Below are positions 8,363 through 17,746 of a DNA stretch of 64,000 nucleotides, one piece after another. The DNA comes from JAUIAI01 sp050633665 (GTDB lineage: Bacteria > Pseudomonadota > Gammaproteobacteria > Burkholderiales > Burkholderiaceae_E), in the NCBI GenBank assembly GCA_050633665.1, contig JBOEGY010000006.1, forward strand, positions 558,001-622,000. The letters run 5' to 3'. Within the stretch, counting starts at the first letter, position 1. Each line of letters starts with the position of its first letter. The position numbers and the translations under genes are program-made. The notes beneath the pieces are model-generated. The model worked only from the letters and a program-made list of their open reading frames with translations. It did no database searches and was not told where the DNA came from.

Positions 8363-9841
8363 ATGAAGCGATACAAGCTTTTTATTGGCAATGAGTGGGT
8401 CGAGCCCTCGACCGGCAAGTGGTTCGAGTCCACCGAACCCTTCTCCGGCGAGCCCTGGTCGCAAGTTCCGCAAGGGGGCGCCGAGGATGTGGAGGCAGCG
8501 GTAAGCGCAGCTCACAAGGCCTTTGATGAGCCCGCCTGGGGGGATCTGACGGCGACCCGGCGCGGCGAACTATTGCGTCAGCTGGGGGACTTGATCGCCC
8601 GGAATAGCGAGCTTCTTGCCCATGTCGAGCAGCGCGACAATGGCAAGTTGATTTCGGAGGTGATCGGACAGGTCAACAATGTTGCCCAATGGTTCTATTA
8701 CTACGCTGGCCTGGCCGATAAAGTGCAGGGCGCCGTAGTTCCGATTAACAAGGATGGCGTATTTAACTATGTTCGATACGAGCCACTGGGTGTTGTCGCG
8801 GCGATTACGCCGTGGAACTCGCCGCTGGCCTTGACGGCATGGAAAGTCGCGCCTGCACTTGCTGCCGGTAATACCATCGTTGTCAAACCTTCTGAGTACA
8901 CGTCAGCGTCGTTGCTGGAGTTGGCCTCACTGGTCAAGCAGGCAGGTTTCCCGCCAGGTGTTTTCAATGTCATTACCGGGTTTGGCGCTGACGTGGGCGA
9001 GTCGCTGATCAGTCATCCCTTGGTGGCGAAAATCGCTTTCACCGGTGGCGACGCGGCCGGGCAGAGGATTAATCAAATCGCCGCTCGCGACTTTAAAAAA
9101 GTGACGCTGGAGCTCGGCGGAAAATCGGCCAACATTGTGTTCGATGACGCGGATCAGGATCAGGCTGTTAAAGGGGTGGTCGCTGGCATTTTCGGTGCGG
9201 CCGGACAGACTTGCATGGCCGGTTCCAGGTTACTGGTTCAACGCAACATTCACGATAGTTTCGTGGACCAACTCATTGCAGTGGCGGGTCAGGCAGTGAT
9301 TGGCGATCCCGCCAACCAAGCAACCGAGATAGGTCCGATCGCAACAGAGGCCCAGTTTCAGAGAATCCTGCGATACATCGATATCGCGAAATCTGAAGGT
9401 GCCCGTCTGGTGCTTGGCGGCCATGCCTTGACGGGAGACAAGTATGGTCAGGGCCAATTCGTTGCCCCCACGATCTTCACCGAGGTGACCAATCAGATGC
9501 AGATAGCCCGAGAGGAAGTATTCGGGCCTGTGTTGTCGATAATCCCTTTCGATGATGAAGCCGACGCGTTAACGATTGCCAACGATTCACCGTTTGGTCT
9601 GGCCGCCGGCATCTGGACCCGGGACCTGCACCGCGCCATCTACTTGTCTGACCGAATCAAGGCGGGGACGGTGTGGGTTAACAATTATCGGGCGACTAGT
9701 TTCACGACGCCATTTGGTGGTTATAAGCGTAGTGGCATTGGGCGTGAAGGTGGCGTCGATGCAATTAAGGCGTATCTGCAATCCAAGAGTGTCTGGATTA
9801 CTACCCAACCGTCACGCGCGAACCCATTCGTATTGGGCTAA
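8363..9841 (+). CDS. NAD(P)-dependent aldehyde dehydrogenase
   Basis: A 492-residue cytosolic aldehyde dehydrogenase, oxidising an aldehyde to its acid. It has the N-terminal oxyanion Asn152 (TPWNSPLA), general base Glu250 (VTLELGGKSANIVF) and nucleophile Cys284 (GQTCMAG). The later motif EEVFGPVLSIIPF and a complete C-terminal oligomerisation strand are present. AGGGAAG precedes the ATG. It is followed 29 bases later by an FAD-dependent oxidoreductase and is divergent from an IclR regulator, suggesting one catabolic operon. The substrate cannot be read from the sequence; it is not obviously betaine-aldehyde- or succinate-semialdehyde-specific. Confidence 0.9.
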   Translation: MKRYKLFIGNEWVEPSTGKWFESTEPFSGEPWSQVPQGGAEDVEAAVSAAHKAFDEPAWGDLTATRRGELLRQLGDLIARNSELLAHVEQRDNGKLISEVIGQVNNVAQWFYYYAGLADKVQGAVVPINKDGVFNYVRYEPLGVVAAITPWNSPLALTAWKVAPALAAGNTIVVKPSEYTSASLLELASLVKQAGFPPGVFNVITGFGADVGESLISHPLVAKIAFTGGDAAGQRINQIAARDFKKVTLELGGKSANIVFDDADQDQAVKGVVAGIFGAAGQTCMAGSRLLVQRNIHDSFVDQLIAVAGQAVIGDPANQATEIGPIATEAQFQRILRYIDIAKSEGARLVLGGHALTGDKYGQGQFVAPTIFTEVTNQMQIAREEVFGPVLSIIPFDDEADALTIANDSPFGLAAGIWTRDLHRAIYLSDRIKAGTVWVNNYRATSFTTPFGGYKRSGIGREGGVDAIKAYLQSKSVWITTQPSRANPFVLG

Positions 9842-9870
9842 CCCTGACCAGAATCAAATAAGGAGACATC

Positions 9871-11328
9871 ATGAACAGGAAACCGGATGCCGATATGGTC
9901 ATTATCGGTTGCGGCGTGGCCGGCATGTCGGCTGCTGTCACTGCTCTGCAGAGCGGTTTGAAAGTCATCAATCTCGAGCGCTCGCCGGAGGAGCATTTCG
10001 GCGGTAACTCCCGTTGGACTGAAGCCTACATGCGCATGAAAAACGATACGGAGATTGCCGACGATTTCGAGGAACATTTCGCAAAGAATGCCGGCTGGAA
10101 TGTCGACCCGAATGTCCTGGGCGCGCTGGTGGATGATTCCTCACAGTGGCCGTCTTATGTCAAGTCTCACTCATTGCCGGATCCCGAGTTGATCTCTGCC
10201 TTTGCCGACTCCGTGGCGCCCACGATAAGCTGGCTCAAAAGTCTCGGTCTGAGTTTCGGGCCGCAACCAATTTACCTGTTGACGCAGAATACGACGCGCA
10301 TCGCCGCCAAGGGCGGCGGGCTGGGGATCATTGAGGCATTGCGTGAGCAGGTCTTGGCACTGGGCGGCGAAATTCGGTATCAGACCACGGCGGTAGATCT
10401 CGTGCGCACGGCGAGCGGCGTCATCAACGGCATTGTTTGTGTTGGTCCCGATGGTCAGCGCCAGACCCTGGCTGCTCGCCATGTGCTGTTGGCAAGCGGC
10501 GGTTTTCAGGGCAACCCTGAGATGATGACGCAATATGTTGGTTTGCGAAGCAAGCATATCCGACCAGTCGCTATCGGAGGCTATTACAACAAGGGTGAAG
10601 GAATTCGAATGGCACTTGCTGCCGGCGCCGCCCCGGCTGGAGAGTATGGTTCCTACCATGCCGAGCCGGTCGATCCGAGATCCAAGATGGCTGAAGCGGT
10701 TGTGTTTATTTACCCTTACGGCATTCTGGTCGACAAATTCGCCCAACGATTCATTGATGAAGCCCCCGGTACGGTTGATGCTCACTATGACAACATCACT
10801 CGGTCCATTGCCGATCAGCCTGACGGGATCAGCTATGTCATTTTTGACTCGAAAGTCGAGGAAATCGAACGCTGGAAAACTAGTATCCGCTCGGATCATC
10901 CGCCCTTTGAAGCGGATACGCTCGCCGAACTGGCTCAGCAATTGGCGTTACCCGAACGGGCGCTGATTAAGACCGTGGCCGAATTTAATGCCGCCTGCCC
11001 GGACGACGCCGGACAGTTTCAACCGTTCCAATTGGACAACCGCGCCGCGACTGACTTGCCCGTGCCCAAGAGTCATTGGGCACGGACTATCGACAAAGGC
11101 CCGTTCCGCGCGTTTCCTATTATCGCCACCAATTGTTTTACGTTTGGCGGGCTAAAGGTCAATTCCGATGCCCAGGTTCTTGATCAGGACGGTAAGGTCA
11201 TGAAGGGGCTCTATGCCGCAGGCGAGACAATGGGTATTTATCACCAGATCTACACGGGTTCGACATCCGTATTGCGTGGTCTGGTGTTCGGTCGCCGCGC
11301 CGCGCAGCACGCCGCCAACGCGGCCTGA
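9871..11328 (+). CDS. FAD-dependent oxidoreductase (fumarate reductase / TcuA-like flavoprotein)
   Basis: A 485-residue flavoprotein. The N-terminus has the dinucleotide-binding GCGVAGMSAA, the GGNSRW segment typical of succinate dehydrogenase/fumarate reductase and tricarballylate dehydrogenase (TcuA) flavoproteins, and a closing FAD motif GLYAAGETMG with GSTSVLRGLVFGRRA. There is no signal peptide or haem domain, so it is a soluble enzyme. Family members perform alpha,beta-dehydrogenation of carboxylic acids or reduce ketosteroids. The neighbouring aldehyde dehydrogenase suggests an acid made by the latter is a candidate substrate (inference). AAGGAG lies 6 bases upstream of the ATG. Confidence 0.82.
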   Translation: MNRKPDADMVIIGCGVAGMSAAVTALQSGLKVINLERSPEEHFGGNSRWTEAYMRMKNDTEIADDFEEHFAKNAGWNVDPNVLGALVDDSSQWPSYVKSHSLPDPELISAFADSVAPTISWLKSLGLSFGPQPIYLLTQNTTRIAAKGGGLGIIEALREQVLALGGEIRYQTTAVDLVRTASGVINGIVCVGPDGQRQTLAARHVLLASGGFQGNPEMMTQYVGLRSKHIRPVAIGGYYNKGEGIRMALAAGAAPAGEYGSYHAEPVDPRSKMAEAVVFIYPYGILVDKFAQRFIDEAPGTVDAHYDNITRSIADQPDGISYVIFDSKVEEIERWKTSIRSDHPPFEADTLAELAQQLALPERALIKTVAEFNAACPDDAGQFQPFQLDNRAATDLPVPKSHWARTIDKGPFRAFPIIATNCFTFGGLKVNSDAQVLDQDGKVMKGLYAAGETMGIYHQIYTGSTSVLRGLVFGRRAAQHAANAA

Positions 11329-11395
11329 GACGTGCAGTCGCGCAATGAGCAGCCGGCGCGATCACCGGCGTCATTGTCAACATCAACAAAACCGA

Positions 11396-12313
11396 TTACT
11401 GACTGTTGGTTTCGAGATCGTAAACGATACCGGTAAAAACACCGGTTTTCATGAATCCATTGCCCCAGGTTTTGCCAATTTCCGCCAACGGGTTGGCAGC
11501 CAGTACCTGCTCACGCGTCTGGCCCGCCTTGATCAATGGACGAATCGCAGCCAGTACGTTTTGCAGCATGTCTTGATAGGCGACCAGGTCTGCCTTGGTG
11601 GCGATCGGGCCGTGCCCGGGAATAATCCGGGTTTCATCATTGATCATCGCAATCGCCGATTGCGCAGCCTTGACGATGCCGGTCACTGAACCACCACTGC
11701 TTTGGTCAATGAACGGAAAGAACCCGTTGAAAAATGTATCGCCCATATGCAAGACGTTTGGCTCGGTGAAATAGACTACCGAATCCCCGTCGGTATGCGC
11801 TGCCGGGCGGTGCATAACTCGAATATGATGGCCGTTAAAGTAGAACGACACATCATTGGAGAAAGTCACCACAGGCAGCGCCGCATTGGGTGAGGGCGGG
11901 ACTTCTCGACCGAATGCCTTCATGAATTGTTTGGTTGACATTCTTTCGCGCACATTGCGGTGGGCAACGACGACGGCGCCAGTCTTGCCAAAATTCTCGT
12001 TACCCCCTGTATGGTCGCCATGCCAATGGGTATTTAGAACATATCGAACCGGTTTGTCGGACAGTTCATTGATGGCCGCCATGATTTTCTTGCTAAGCGG
12101 GGCGAACTGGTCGTCAATTAGGAAAATGCCGTCCTCGCCAATCGATACGCCGATATTACCGCCCGCGCCGGTCAGCATGAAAATGCCATTCTCAAGCGCG
12201 GTAGTTTTGATCTCGACTTTGCTGAAGTCGGTCTGTGCGCCTGCCGGGATGGTCAGCGCGAGCGAAGAAAGAGTTGCAATGGAGAGAAAAGCTTGTCGGA
12301 TCGTTTTTCGCAT
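11396..12313 (-). CDS. Periplasmic metallo-beta-lactamase-fold hydrolase
   Basis: Residues 1-27 are a Sec signal peptide (ending PAGAQ). The mature protein has the zinc motif H96-W-H98-G-D100-H101 (THWHGDHTGG), a further His/Asp set (HRPAAHTDGDSVVYF) and the C-terminal histidine in IIPGHGP. This is the MBL superfamily of secreted hydrolases; sequence alone does not prove beta-lactamase activity. The gene is convergent with the FAD oxidoreductase and probably belongs to the same accessory block. It may hydrolyse an ester, lactone or cyclic substrate before uptake, but that is a guess. Confidence 0.85.
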   Translation of the reverse strand: MRKTIRQAFLSIATLSSLALTIPAGAQTDFSKVEIKTTALENGIFMLTGAGGNIGVSIGEDGIFLIDDQFAPLSKKIMAAINELSDKPVRYVLNTHWHGDHTGGNENFGKTGAVVVAHRNVRERMSTKQFMKAFGREVPPSPNAALPVVTFSNDVSFYFNGHHIRVMHRPAAHTDGDSVVYFTEPNVLHMGDTFFNGFFPFIDQSSGGSVTGIVKAAQSAIAMINDETRIIPGHGPIATKADLVAYQDMLQNVLAAIRPLIKAGQTREQVLAANPLAEIGKTWGNGFMKTGVFTGIVYDLETNSQ

Positions 12314-12453
12314 GACGGGTCTCGTGGAAAATTAGTTCGTGGTAAGTCGTTCGGACCTATCGGTACTGACAAATCCGCAAAACCAGCCCATGGGATCATT
12401 CACTTCATTGTTCAGCGACATCAAACCGGGTCGGTAGTTCGGTTCTGCGCGGG

Positions 12454-13095
12454 TTAGATGATGCCTTGACGCTTAAGGAAGTCATGCACAACGGTTAGCC
12501 GGGCAACCGGGTCATCAACCATCATTAGCTTGTGTTTGGTTGGTGCAGGAATCGGTAGAAATTCACACAACCGATTAGATACCCAGCTAGAAGATTCAAA
12601 CCGATAAGGCGCTTCGATCATCTTGCGCATCGGGTTGGTTTCCTTCTCGACGAGACCTCGCACGATGCGTTCGAGCAGAGGCACACAAGCCGCATATTCG
12701 GCCGGCACTTGGACGTCGCATTCAGGTTCAATGAAACTGACATTGGCAATGATCAGCCCGCTTTTTTCGGTACGTGCGGTTTCGATTGAAAAGCGCTCTT
12801 GTCCGATTGTGCGAATATTCAACAGGCCAAGCTGTTCCATATCCCACTCGGTAATGGCGGCGGCGCATCCTGTCGAGGTGTGTTCGGCCGGCTGGCCAAC
12901 TTCCCCGCCATCGGTGATCAGGCAAACCCCAAAGCGGGTTTCACTTTTCAGGCAATCGCGCACCATGTCCATATAGCGCGCCTCAAAAATTCGCAGCGGC
13001 AACACGCCTTCAGGGAACAACACCGCACTAAGCGGGAAAATTGGTATCTCGACCGTAGCAGACTTGGCAACGTCGCTTTCGGCCGATTTGCTCAC
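12454..13095 (-). CDS. LON substrate-binding domain protein
   Basis: A 213-residue stand-alone LON N-terminal domain protein (IPIFPLSAVLFPEGVLPLRIFEARYMDMVRDCL near the start). No AAA ATPase or Ser-Lys protease part follows, so it cannot be a Lon protease. Such proteins are widespread in beta- and gammaproteobacteria with no settled function. The ATG overlaps the rapZ stop by 4 bases, indicating coupled translation with the rapZ-hprK operon. Confidence 0.85.
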   Translation of the reverse strand: MSKSAESDVAKSATVEIPIFPLSAVLFPEGVLPLRIFEARYMDMVRDCLKSETRFGVCLITDGGEVGQPAEHTSTGCAAAITEWDMEQLGLLNIRTIGQERFSIETARTEKSGLIIANVSFIEPECDVQVPAEYAACVPLLERIVRGLVEKETNPMRKMIEAPYRFESSSWVSNRLCEFLPIPAPTKHKLMMVDDPVARLTVVHDFLKRQGII

Positions 13096-13982
13096 GGAGC
13101 CTGAGTGGCGGTGATCGCGGAAACTGCTCTCATTTGAATGCCGCGATGTCGAATCAGCACACTTTCGGTTCGGGCAAACCTGTCGGCCAGGGTTTCAACG
13201 CAGTAAACGCTGCGATGCTGGCCGCCCGTGCAACCGATGCCAACGGTCAGGTAGCTCCGGTGTTCCTGAATATAGTGCGGCAGCCACGTATTGAGGAAAT
13301 CGCTGATCGACTCAATCATGTTGTTTACTGACGGAATGTTGTTCAGGTATTGAGCGACCGGTTCATCCTGCCCGGTCAGTTTTTTCAACTCGGGTACGTA
13401 ATGCGGGTTCGGCAGGCACCGCACGTCAAAAACGAGGTCGGCATCCAGCGGAATGCCATATTTAAATGCGAAAGATTGAAACACTAGTGTCAGCGAGGTT
13501 CGATCAGAGCCGACCATCTCTCGCAGCCATTTTCGCATTGAGTTGGGGTGTAGATCGCTGGTGTCCAGCGCGTTACCGATTTCCATCATGTCGCTCATCA
13601 GCTCGCGCTCTTTCTCGATTGACTCCTCGAGTGTCGGAAGGCGATCTTCAGAAGCGATACGTAAGGCGAGCGGGTGACGACGGCGCGATTCGGAGTAGCG
13701 CTGAATCAAGACGTCCGAGCGGGCATTCAGGAAAATAACTTTCACGTCATGGCCGAAGCGAGAAAGGCCGTTGACGATCTGGGGCAGGTCGCGAATATCG
13801 CCGGCCCGGGCATCGATGGCAACCGCCACCCTGTCTAGCCCGTCTTCCTGTAACGACATGACAACTTCGTGCAGAAAGCGCAACGGCAGATTATCGATGC
13901 AAAAGTATCCATCGTCTTCGAGTGCATTCGCGGCAATGGACTTCCCCGAGCCCGAAATACCGGTGACCAGTACAACTTTCAA
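13092..13982 (-). CDS. rapZ: RNase adapter protein / nucleotide-binding RapZ
   Basis: P-loop protein that in E. coli binds small RNAs and glucosamine-6-phosphate to steer RNase E. Walker A is GISGSGKS (residues 8-15). The family features FCIDNLPLRFL, VDARAGDIRDLP-like strand and the C-terminal GIGCTGGQHRSVY are intact. Length 296 is slightly above the usual 285. It sits 18 bases after hprK and overlaps the LON-domain gene, in the betaproteobacterial order ptsN-hprK-rapZ, which links it to PTS signalling. Confidence 0.93.
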   Translation of the reverse strand: MKVVLVTGISGSGKSIAANALEDDGYFCIDNLPLRFLHEVVMSLQEDGLDRVAVAIDARAGDIRDLPQIVNGLSRFGHDVKVIFLNARSDVLIQRYSESRRRHPLALRIASEDRLPTLEESIEKERELMSDMMEIGNALDTSDLHPNSMRKWLREMVGSDRTSLTLVFQSFAFKYGIPLDADLVFDVRCLPNPHYVPELKKLTGQDEPVAQYLNNIPSVNNMIESISDFLNTWLPHYIQEHRSYLTVGIGCTGGQHRSVYCVETLADRFARTESVLIRHRGIQMRAVSAITATQAP

Positions 13983-14000
13983 CCGTTCATCCTTTTTTCC

Positions 14001-14942
14001 TTAATAGTCGAGCTCAGTGTCGCTGGCTATTGCCTGGCGTTGTCTCTCGACGAATTCAGCTGTCGTATCGATGCCCCGTAATTGCAAAACGGTGCTCCGA
14101 ACCGCGCCCTCGGTTAATACTGCCAGATTACGGCCAGCCGCAACCGGAACAACCACTGTTCTGACAGGCAAACCCAACACGTTCTGAGTTTGAGCCTGCA
14201 GAGGCAATCGTTGGGCATCGTCCACCATGTCGGAGCGTTTGACTAGCTGGACAATTAATTTCAGCCTCATGCGGCGACGTACGGCTGTCTCGCCAAATAT
14301 GGCCTTTATGTCCAGCAGGCCAAGTCCGCGTACTTCCAGCAGATTCATCAGCAGGGGCGGACAACGCCCCTCGATCGCATTGGAGGAAATACGGCTTAAT
14401 TCGACCACATCATCAGCAACCAGTCCGTGTCCCCGGCTAATCAACTCAAGAGCCAACTCGCTCTTGCCCAGTCCAGATTGACCTGAAATCAATACCCCCA
14501 TGCCCAAAACATCCATAAAGACGCCATGCAAGGATGTTTGCGCGGCATTGGCTCGTGCCAGCAGCGATCGCAGCGATTCAATGACTCGCGCAGAAGTTTC
14601 CGATGAACCAAATACTGAGATGCCAGCCTTGTTGGCCTCGCGAAGGATGGAAGCGGGCGCAGCCAGATTCTCGGCAAATACGAGTGCTGGCGGGGCACCG
14701 TTAATCAGGTCTTTTAATAGTGCTTTGCCCCGGACTGGCTCAAGCCGCTCGATGTATTTCATTTCAGCCGCGCCAATGACGTGAATCCGGCCCGGATGAA
14801 TCATATTCAGGTGACCAACCAGGTCGGCCGGCTCCATGCTCCCGGTACTGATTTCCCGAGAGTTGGGCTCGCTGTCAGAAAGCAAGACCATGCCAAGCAC
14901 TTCTTTTCTCTCGGCAAACAACCTGGCGACAGTCATTGTCAT
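14001..14942 (-). CDS. hprK: HPr kinase/phosphorylase
   Basis: Phosphorylates and dephosphorylates HPr on its regulatory serine. Walker A is GQSGLGKS (154-161), followed by the HPrK signature LEVRGLGLLDIKAIFG (about 202-217), which marks the bifunctional family. The N-terminal DRTGG-like domain (1-135) is present. In betaproteobacteria the enzyme acts with an incomplete PTS in regulation rather than sugar uptake. It starts 12 bases after ptsN, so the two are co-transcribed. Confidence 0.93.
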   Translation of the reverse strand: MTMTVARLFAERKEVLGMVLLSDSEPNSREISTGSMEPADLVGHLNMIHPGRIHVIGAAEMKYIERLEPVRGKALLKDLINGAPPALVFAENLAAPASILREANKAGISVFGSSETSARVIESLRSLLARANAAQTSLHGVFMDVLGMGVLISGQSGLGKSELALELISRGHGLVADDVVELSRISSNAIEGRCPPLLMNLLEVRGLGLLDIKAIFGETAVRRRMRLKLIVQLVKRSDMVDDAQRLPLQAQTQNVLGLPVRTVVVPVAAGRNLAVLTEGAVRSTVLQLRGIDTTAEFVERQRQAIASDTELDY

Positions 14943-14954
14943 GATAGGCCGGGG

Positions 14955-15425
14955 TCAGGCAGCCGGACGGTAAGGGGTCCAGGTAGACAGGACCCGATGC
15001 ATTTGACCTGGATCGGTTTCTGTCATCAGTGACTCGCGGATATTTTCATCCGACAGTAACTCGGCCAATTCGGAGAGTATTTCAAGATGTTCTTCGTTGG
15101 CGTTCTCAGGCACCAGCAGAAACACCAGCAGACTGACTGGCTCACCATCGGGGGCGTCAAACGGAATAGGCGTTGCAACCCTGATCACAGCGGCAAGCGC
15201 TTCCTTCAGGCCTTTTATACGGCCGTGCGGAATGGCGACGGCTTCGCCCAGACCGGTCGAGCCGAGTCGTTCACGTGCAAACAGCGAATCAAAGACCTTA
15301 TCGCGTTCGATGTTGTGGCTGGCTTCAAACATCAGCCCAACTTGCTCGAACAGGCGCTTTTTGCTGGTTACCGGCAGGTCGACACGGACATTGTCAGGTG
15401 TCAACAGGCGGGAAATCCGGTTCAT
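14955..15425 (-). CDS. ptsN: Nitrogen-regulatory PTS IIA protein
   Basis: EIIA-Ntr, the phosphate acceptor at the end of the nitrogen PTS, regulating potassium transport and sigma-54-linked functions. The phosphorylated histidine is His67 in AVAIPHGRIKGL. The remaining fold (SLLVFLLVPENANEEHLEILSELAELL) is complete at 156 residues. It follows hpf and rpoN on the minus strand after a 241-base gap with a strong hairpin, and precedes hprK. Confidence 0.94.
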   Translation of the reverse strand: MNRISRLLTPDNVRVDLPVTSKKRLFEQVGLMFEASHNIERDKVFDSLFARERLGSTGLGEAVAIPHGRIKGLKEALAAVIRVATPIPFDAPDGEPVSLLVFLLVPENANEEHLEILSELAELLSDENIRESLMTETDPGQMHRVLSTWTPYRPAA

Positions 15426-15613
15426 TGCTTCTTGATCCCTAAGACTAAATGCTGCCCGAAAACGTCCAAAAGCAGACTAGAGGCAGTGGCACCGATTATA
15501 AGAGTTGGCACGAGTTAGGCGCAGAAAATTTGATGCTGTGCAGCATATAGTGTGAAGCATTTCACAGGTTCTGTCCCTTCGGCGTTCCGCATTCAGATCT
15601 CAAGGCGTTTACG

Positions 15614-15651
15614 CCAGGAACCACCGGATTGGTCTATACCGTGGTTCCTGG
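15614..15651. repeat. Intergenic stem-loop between hpf and ptsN
   Basis: CCAGGAACCAC and GTGGTTCCTGG form a perfect 11-bp stem with a 16-base loop; a bulged C would extend the pairing. Neither strand has a T-run after it, so it does not look like a Rho-independent terminator. Position inside the rpoN-hpf-ptsN transcript suggests RNA processing or attenuation of read-through. Confidence 0.5.
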
Positions 15652-15666
15652 TGGGTCAAAGACTAA

Positions 15667-16005
15667 TCAAGTCTCTGAGGTCAGTTCTTCAACTGCTTGA
15701 TGTTTAAGGGCTTCGTGGCCATGTTGAGCCCTTTTCTTTTTGTATTTGATAACTTGTCGATCAAGTTTGTCGACCAGACTGTCAATTGCCGCGTATAAAT
15801 CTTCGTTCGTCGCTTCAGCAAAAAGATCGCGACCCCTGACATGGACGTTTATTTCCGCTTTCTGGTCGAGTTTATTGACAGAAAACAGCATCTGCACATC
15901 AATGACGTGATCAAAGTGACGAGTAATCCGTTCTAGCTTGCCGGTGGCGTAGTCCCTGAGGGCGGGAGTGACACTGACATGATGACCGCTGATCGAAAGA
16001 TTCAT
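15667..16005 (-). CDS. hpf: Ribosome hibernation promoting factor
   Basis: Small ribosome-binding protein that stabilises inactive ribosomes. MNLSISGHHVSVTP and the VHVRGRDLFAEA... YAAIDSLVDKLDRQV core are typical of the short Hpf/YhbH form (112 residues; no long C-terminal dimerisation domain). AGGAGG lies 5 bases before the ATG at 16005, which decides against a longer in-frame start at 16047. It follows rpoN, the standard neighbour. Confidence 0.93.
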   Translation of the reverse strand: MNLSISGHHVSVTPALRDYATGKLERITRHFDHVIDVQMLFSVNKLDQKAEINVHVRGRDLFAEATNEDLYAAIDSLVDKLDRQVIKYKKKRAQHGHEALKHQAVEELTSET

Positions 16006-16095
16006 GCAACCTCCTTCTGCTTGGTGAGCCGCTTCTGCGGGCAACACGAAGCATTAATGATGACGATTGGGCAAAACCAGAATTTGCAGTGTCTG

Positions 16096-17607
16096 TCAGA
16101 GCGTCTTTCGTTGCGATACCGGATAGATACGCATGGCTTCCCGGTACTTCGCGACGGTCCGTCGGGCGACTACAAAGCCTTGTTCGCCGAGCAGTTGGGC
16201 AATTCGATTATCTGATAGTGGGTGTTTGGTGTCCTCCGCAGCAATGAGTTGTTTGATCAGGGCCCGAATCGCGGTACTCGAAGCGGCACCGCCGCTATCG
16301 GTCGCCACATGACTGCCAAAGAAATACTTAAGCTCAAAAGTACCATGTGGTGTGAGCATGTATTTTTGCGTCGTGACTCGTGAGACCGTTGATTCATGGA
16401 GACCCAGGGTGTCGGCGATTTCACGCAGTACGAGTGGTCGCATCGCGACCTCGCCGTGGGAGAAGAATGCTTTTTGTCTGTCTACGATGGCTTCTGATAC
16501 CCGGAGAATGGTGTCGAACCTCTGTTGAACATTCTTAATCAACCAGCGTGCTTCTTGCAACTGTCCAGACAGGTTTCCGCTAATTCCGCGGTTCTGCCGC
16601 AAAATGTCCGCGTACATGTCGTTAACGCGCAGCTTCGGCATCACGCTGGGGTTCAGGCTGACCTCCCAGCCGTTCTCTGACCGCCGAACGGTTACGTCCG
16701 GTACGATGTAGTTAAGCTCTGGTTGGGCGAATTTGGCGCCTGGTCGCGGCGATAAGCCGACAATTACTTGCTGAGCACGGCGCAAGGTCTCATCGTTGCA
16801 TTTAAGACTTCTTTTCAATTTGTTGAAGTCTTTAGCCGCGAGCGCATCCAGATGTCCATCCACCAAACGCCGTGCGACAGCCAGCAGCGGTGAGACCGGT
16901 GCAGACGGGTCTTGCTGCTCCTCATTGGCCATACTGATCTGCGCATCGAGTTGTAACAGCAGGCACTGGCGCAGGTCGCGGCCGCCTACGCCGATCGGAT
17001 CGAAGCTTTGCAGCAGTCGTAAGGCTGCAACGACCTCTTGTTCCTCAATTTCCGCTTCAGCGGGAAGCATGGCGTGGATCTCCGCCACATCGGTTTGCAG
17101 GTAGCCATCTTCGCTGAGTTCGTCAATCAGCAGTTCAACCAGGACTTTGTCCCGTGAACTGACCATTGTGGCGGTTAACTGCTGCATCAGGTGATCGCGC
17201 AGACTGATCTCAGTGCCAGCCAGTTGAGCGTAATCGCTTTCATCGTCACTGCTATCGCTGCGTGATTTGCTGCCACGTTGTTGCCAGTCGCCTTCGTAAG
17301 CGGGTTCGGCCGGGGCAGCTTCCGATTGGGCGGGGGCTGCGTCACCTGATGGTGCGGCCGTCTCGCCTTCGCTGGCCCCGGCATTGGGGTCTGCCTGGCC
17401 TGATTGCTCCAGGCCGCCATTGGGGGCGAGCCGTAACGCAGAGTCAAGAGGATCGTCCGATCGCTCAAGCATCGGGTTATCGGCGAGGGCTTGATCGATT
17501 TCCTGTCCCAGCTCCATCGTCGACATCTGCAAAAGCCGGATGGACTGCTGAAGCTGTGGGGTCAGCGTGAGTTGCTGACTGAATCGAAGCTGTAAAGAGG
17601 GTTTCAT
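16096..17607 (-). CDS. rpoN: RNA polymerase sigma-54 factor
   Basis: Sigma-54, needed for transcription from -24/-12 promoters with activator ATPases. The Gln-rich region I (MKPSLQLRFSQQLTLTPQLQ...) is intact, an acidic Ala/Pro-rich region II spans about residues 60-140, then the core-binding and helix-turn-helix domains. The RpoN box ARRTVAKYRE is at residues 481-490. 503 residues is a normal length. The downstream hpf-ptsN-hprK order is conserved, coupling nitrogen sigma factor and nitrogen PTS genes. Confidence 0.96.
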   Translation of the reverse strand: MKPSLQLRFSQQLTLTPQLQQSIRLLQMSTMELGQEIDQALADNPMLERSDDPLDSALRLAPNGGLEQSGQADPNAGASEGETAAPSGDAAPAQSEAAPAEPAYEGDWQQRGSKSRSDSSDDESDYAQLAGTEISLRDHLMQQLTATMVSSRDKVLVELLIDELSEDGYLQTDVAEIHAMLPAEAEIEEQEVVAALRLLQSFDPIGVGGRDLRQCLLLQLDAQISMANEEQQDPSAPVSPLLAVARRLVDGHLDALAAKDFNKLKRSLKCNDETLRRAQQVIVGLSPRPGAKFAQPELNYIVPDVTVRRSENGWEVSLNPSVMPKLRVNDMYADILRQNRGISGNLSGQLQEARWLIKNVQQRFDTILRVSEAIVDRQKAFFSHGEVAMRPLVLREIADTLGLHESTVSRVTTQKYMLTPHGTFELKYFFGSHVATDSGGAASSTAIRALIKQLIAAEDTKHPLSDNRIAQLLGEQGFVVARRTVAKYREAMRIYPVSQRKTL

Positions 17608-17746
17608 CGAACTCCATTGATAGAGTACCGATAAAGCAAGGTTGCTTCCGGGGGCAATGCATTTCCGACAGACGCCACGATGAACGTATCCAGAAGAGCT
17701 ATTAGCGGCAGGTCAGGTCGTCTGACGCTCTGACTGCGCCCGATGG

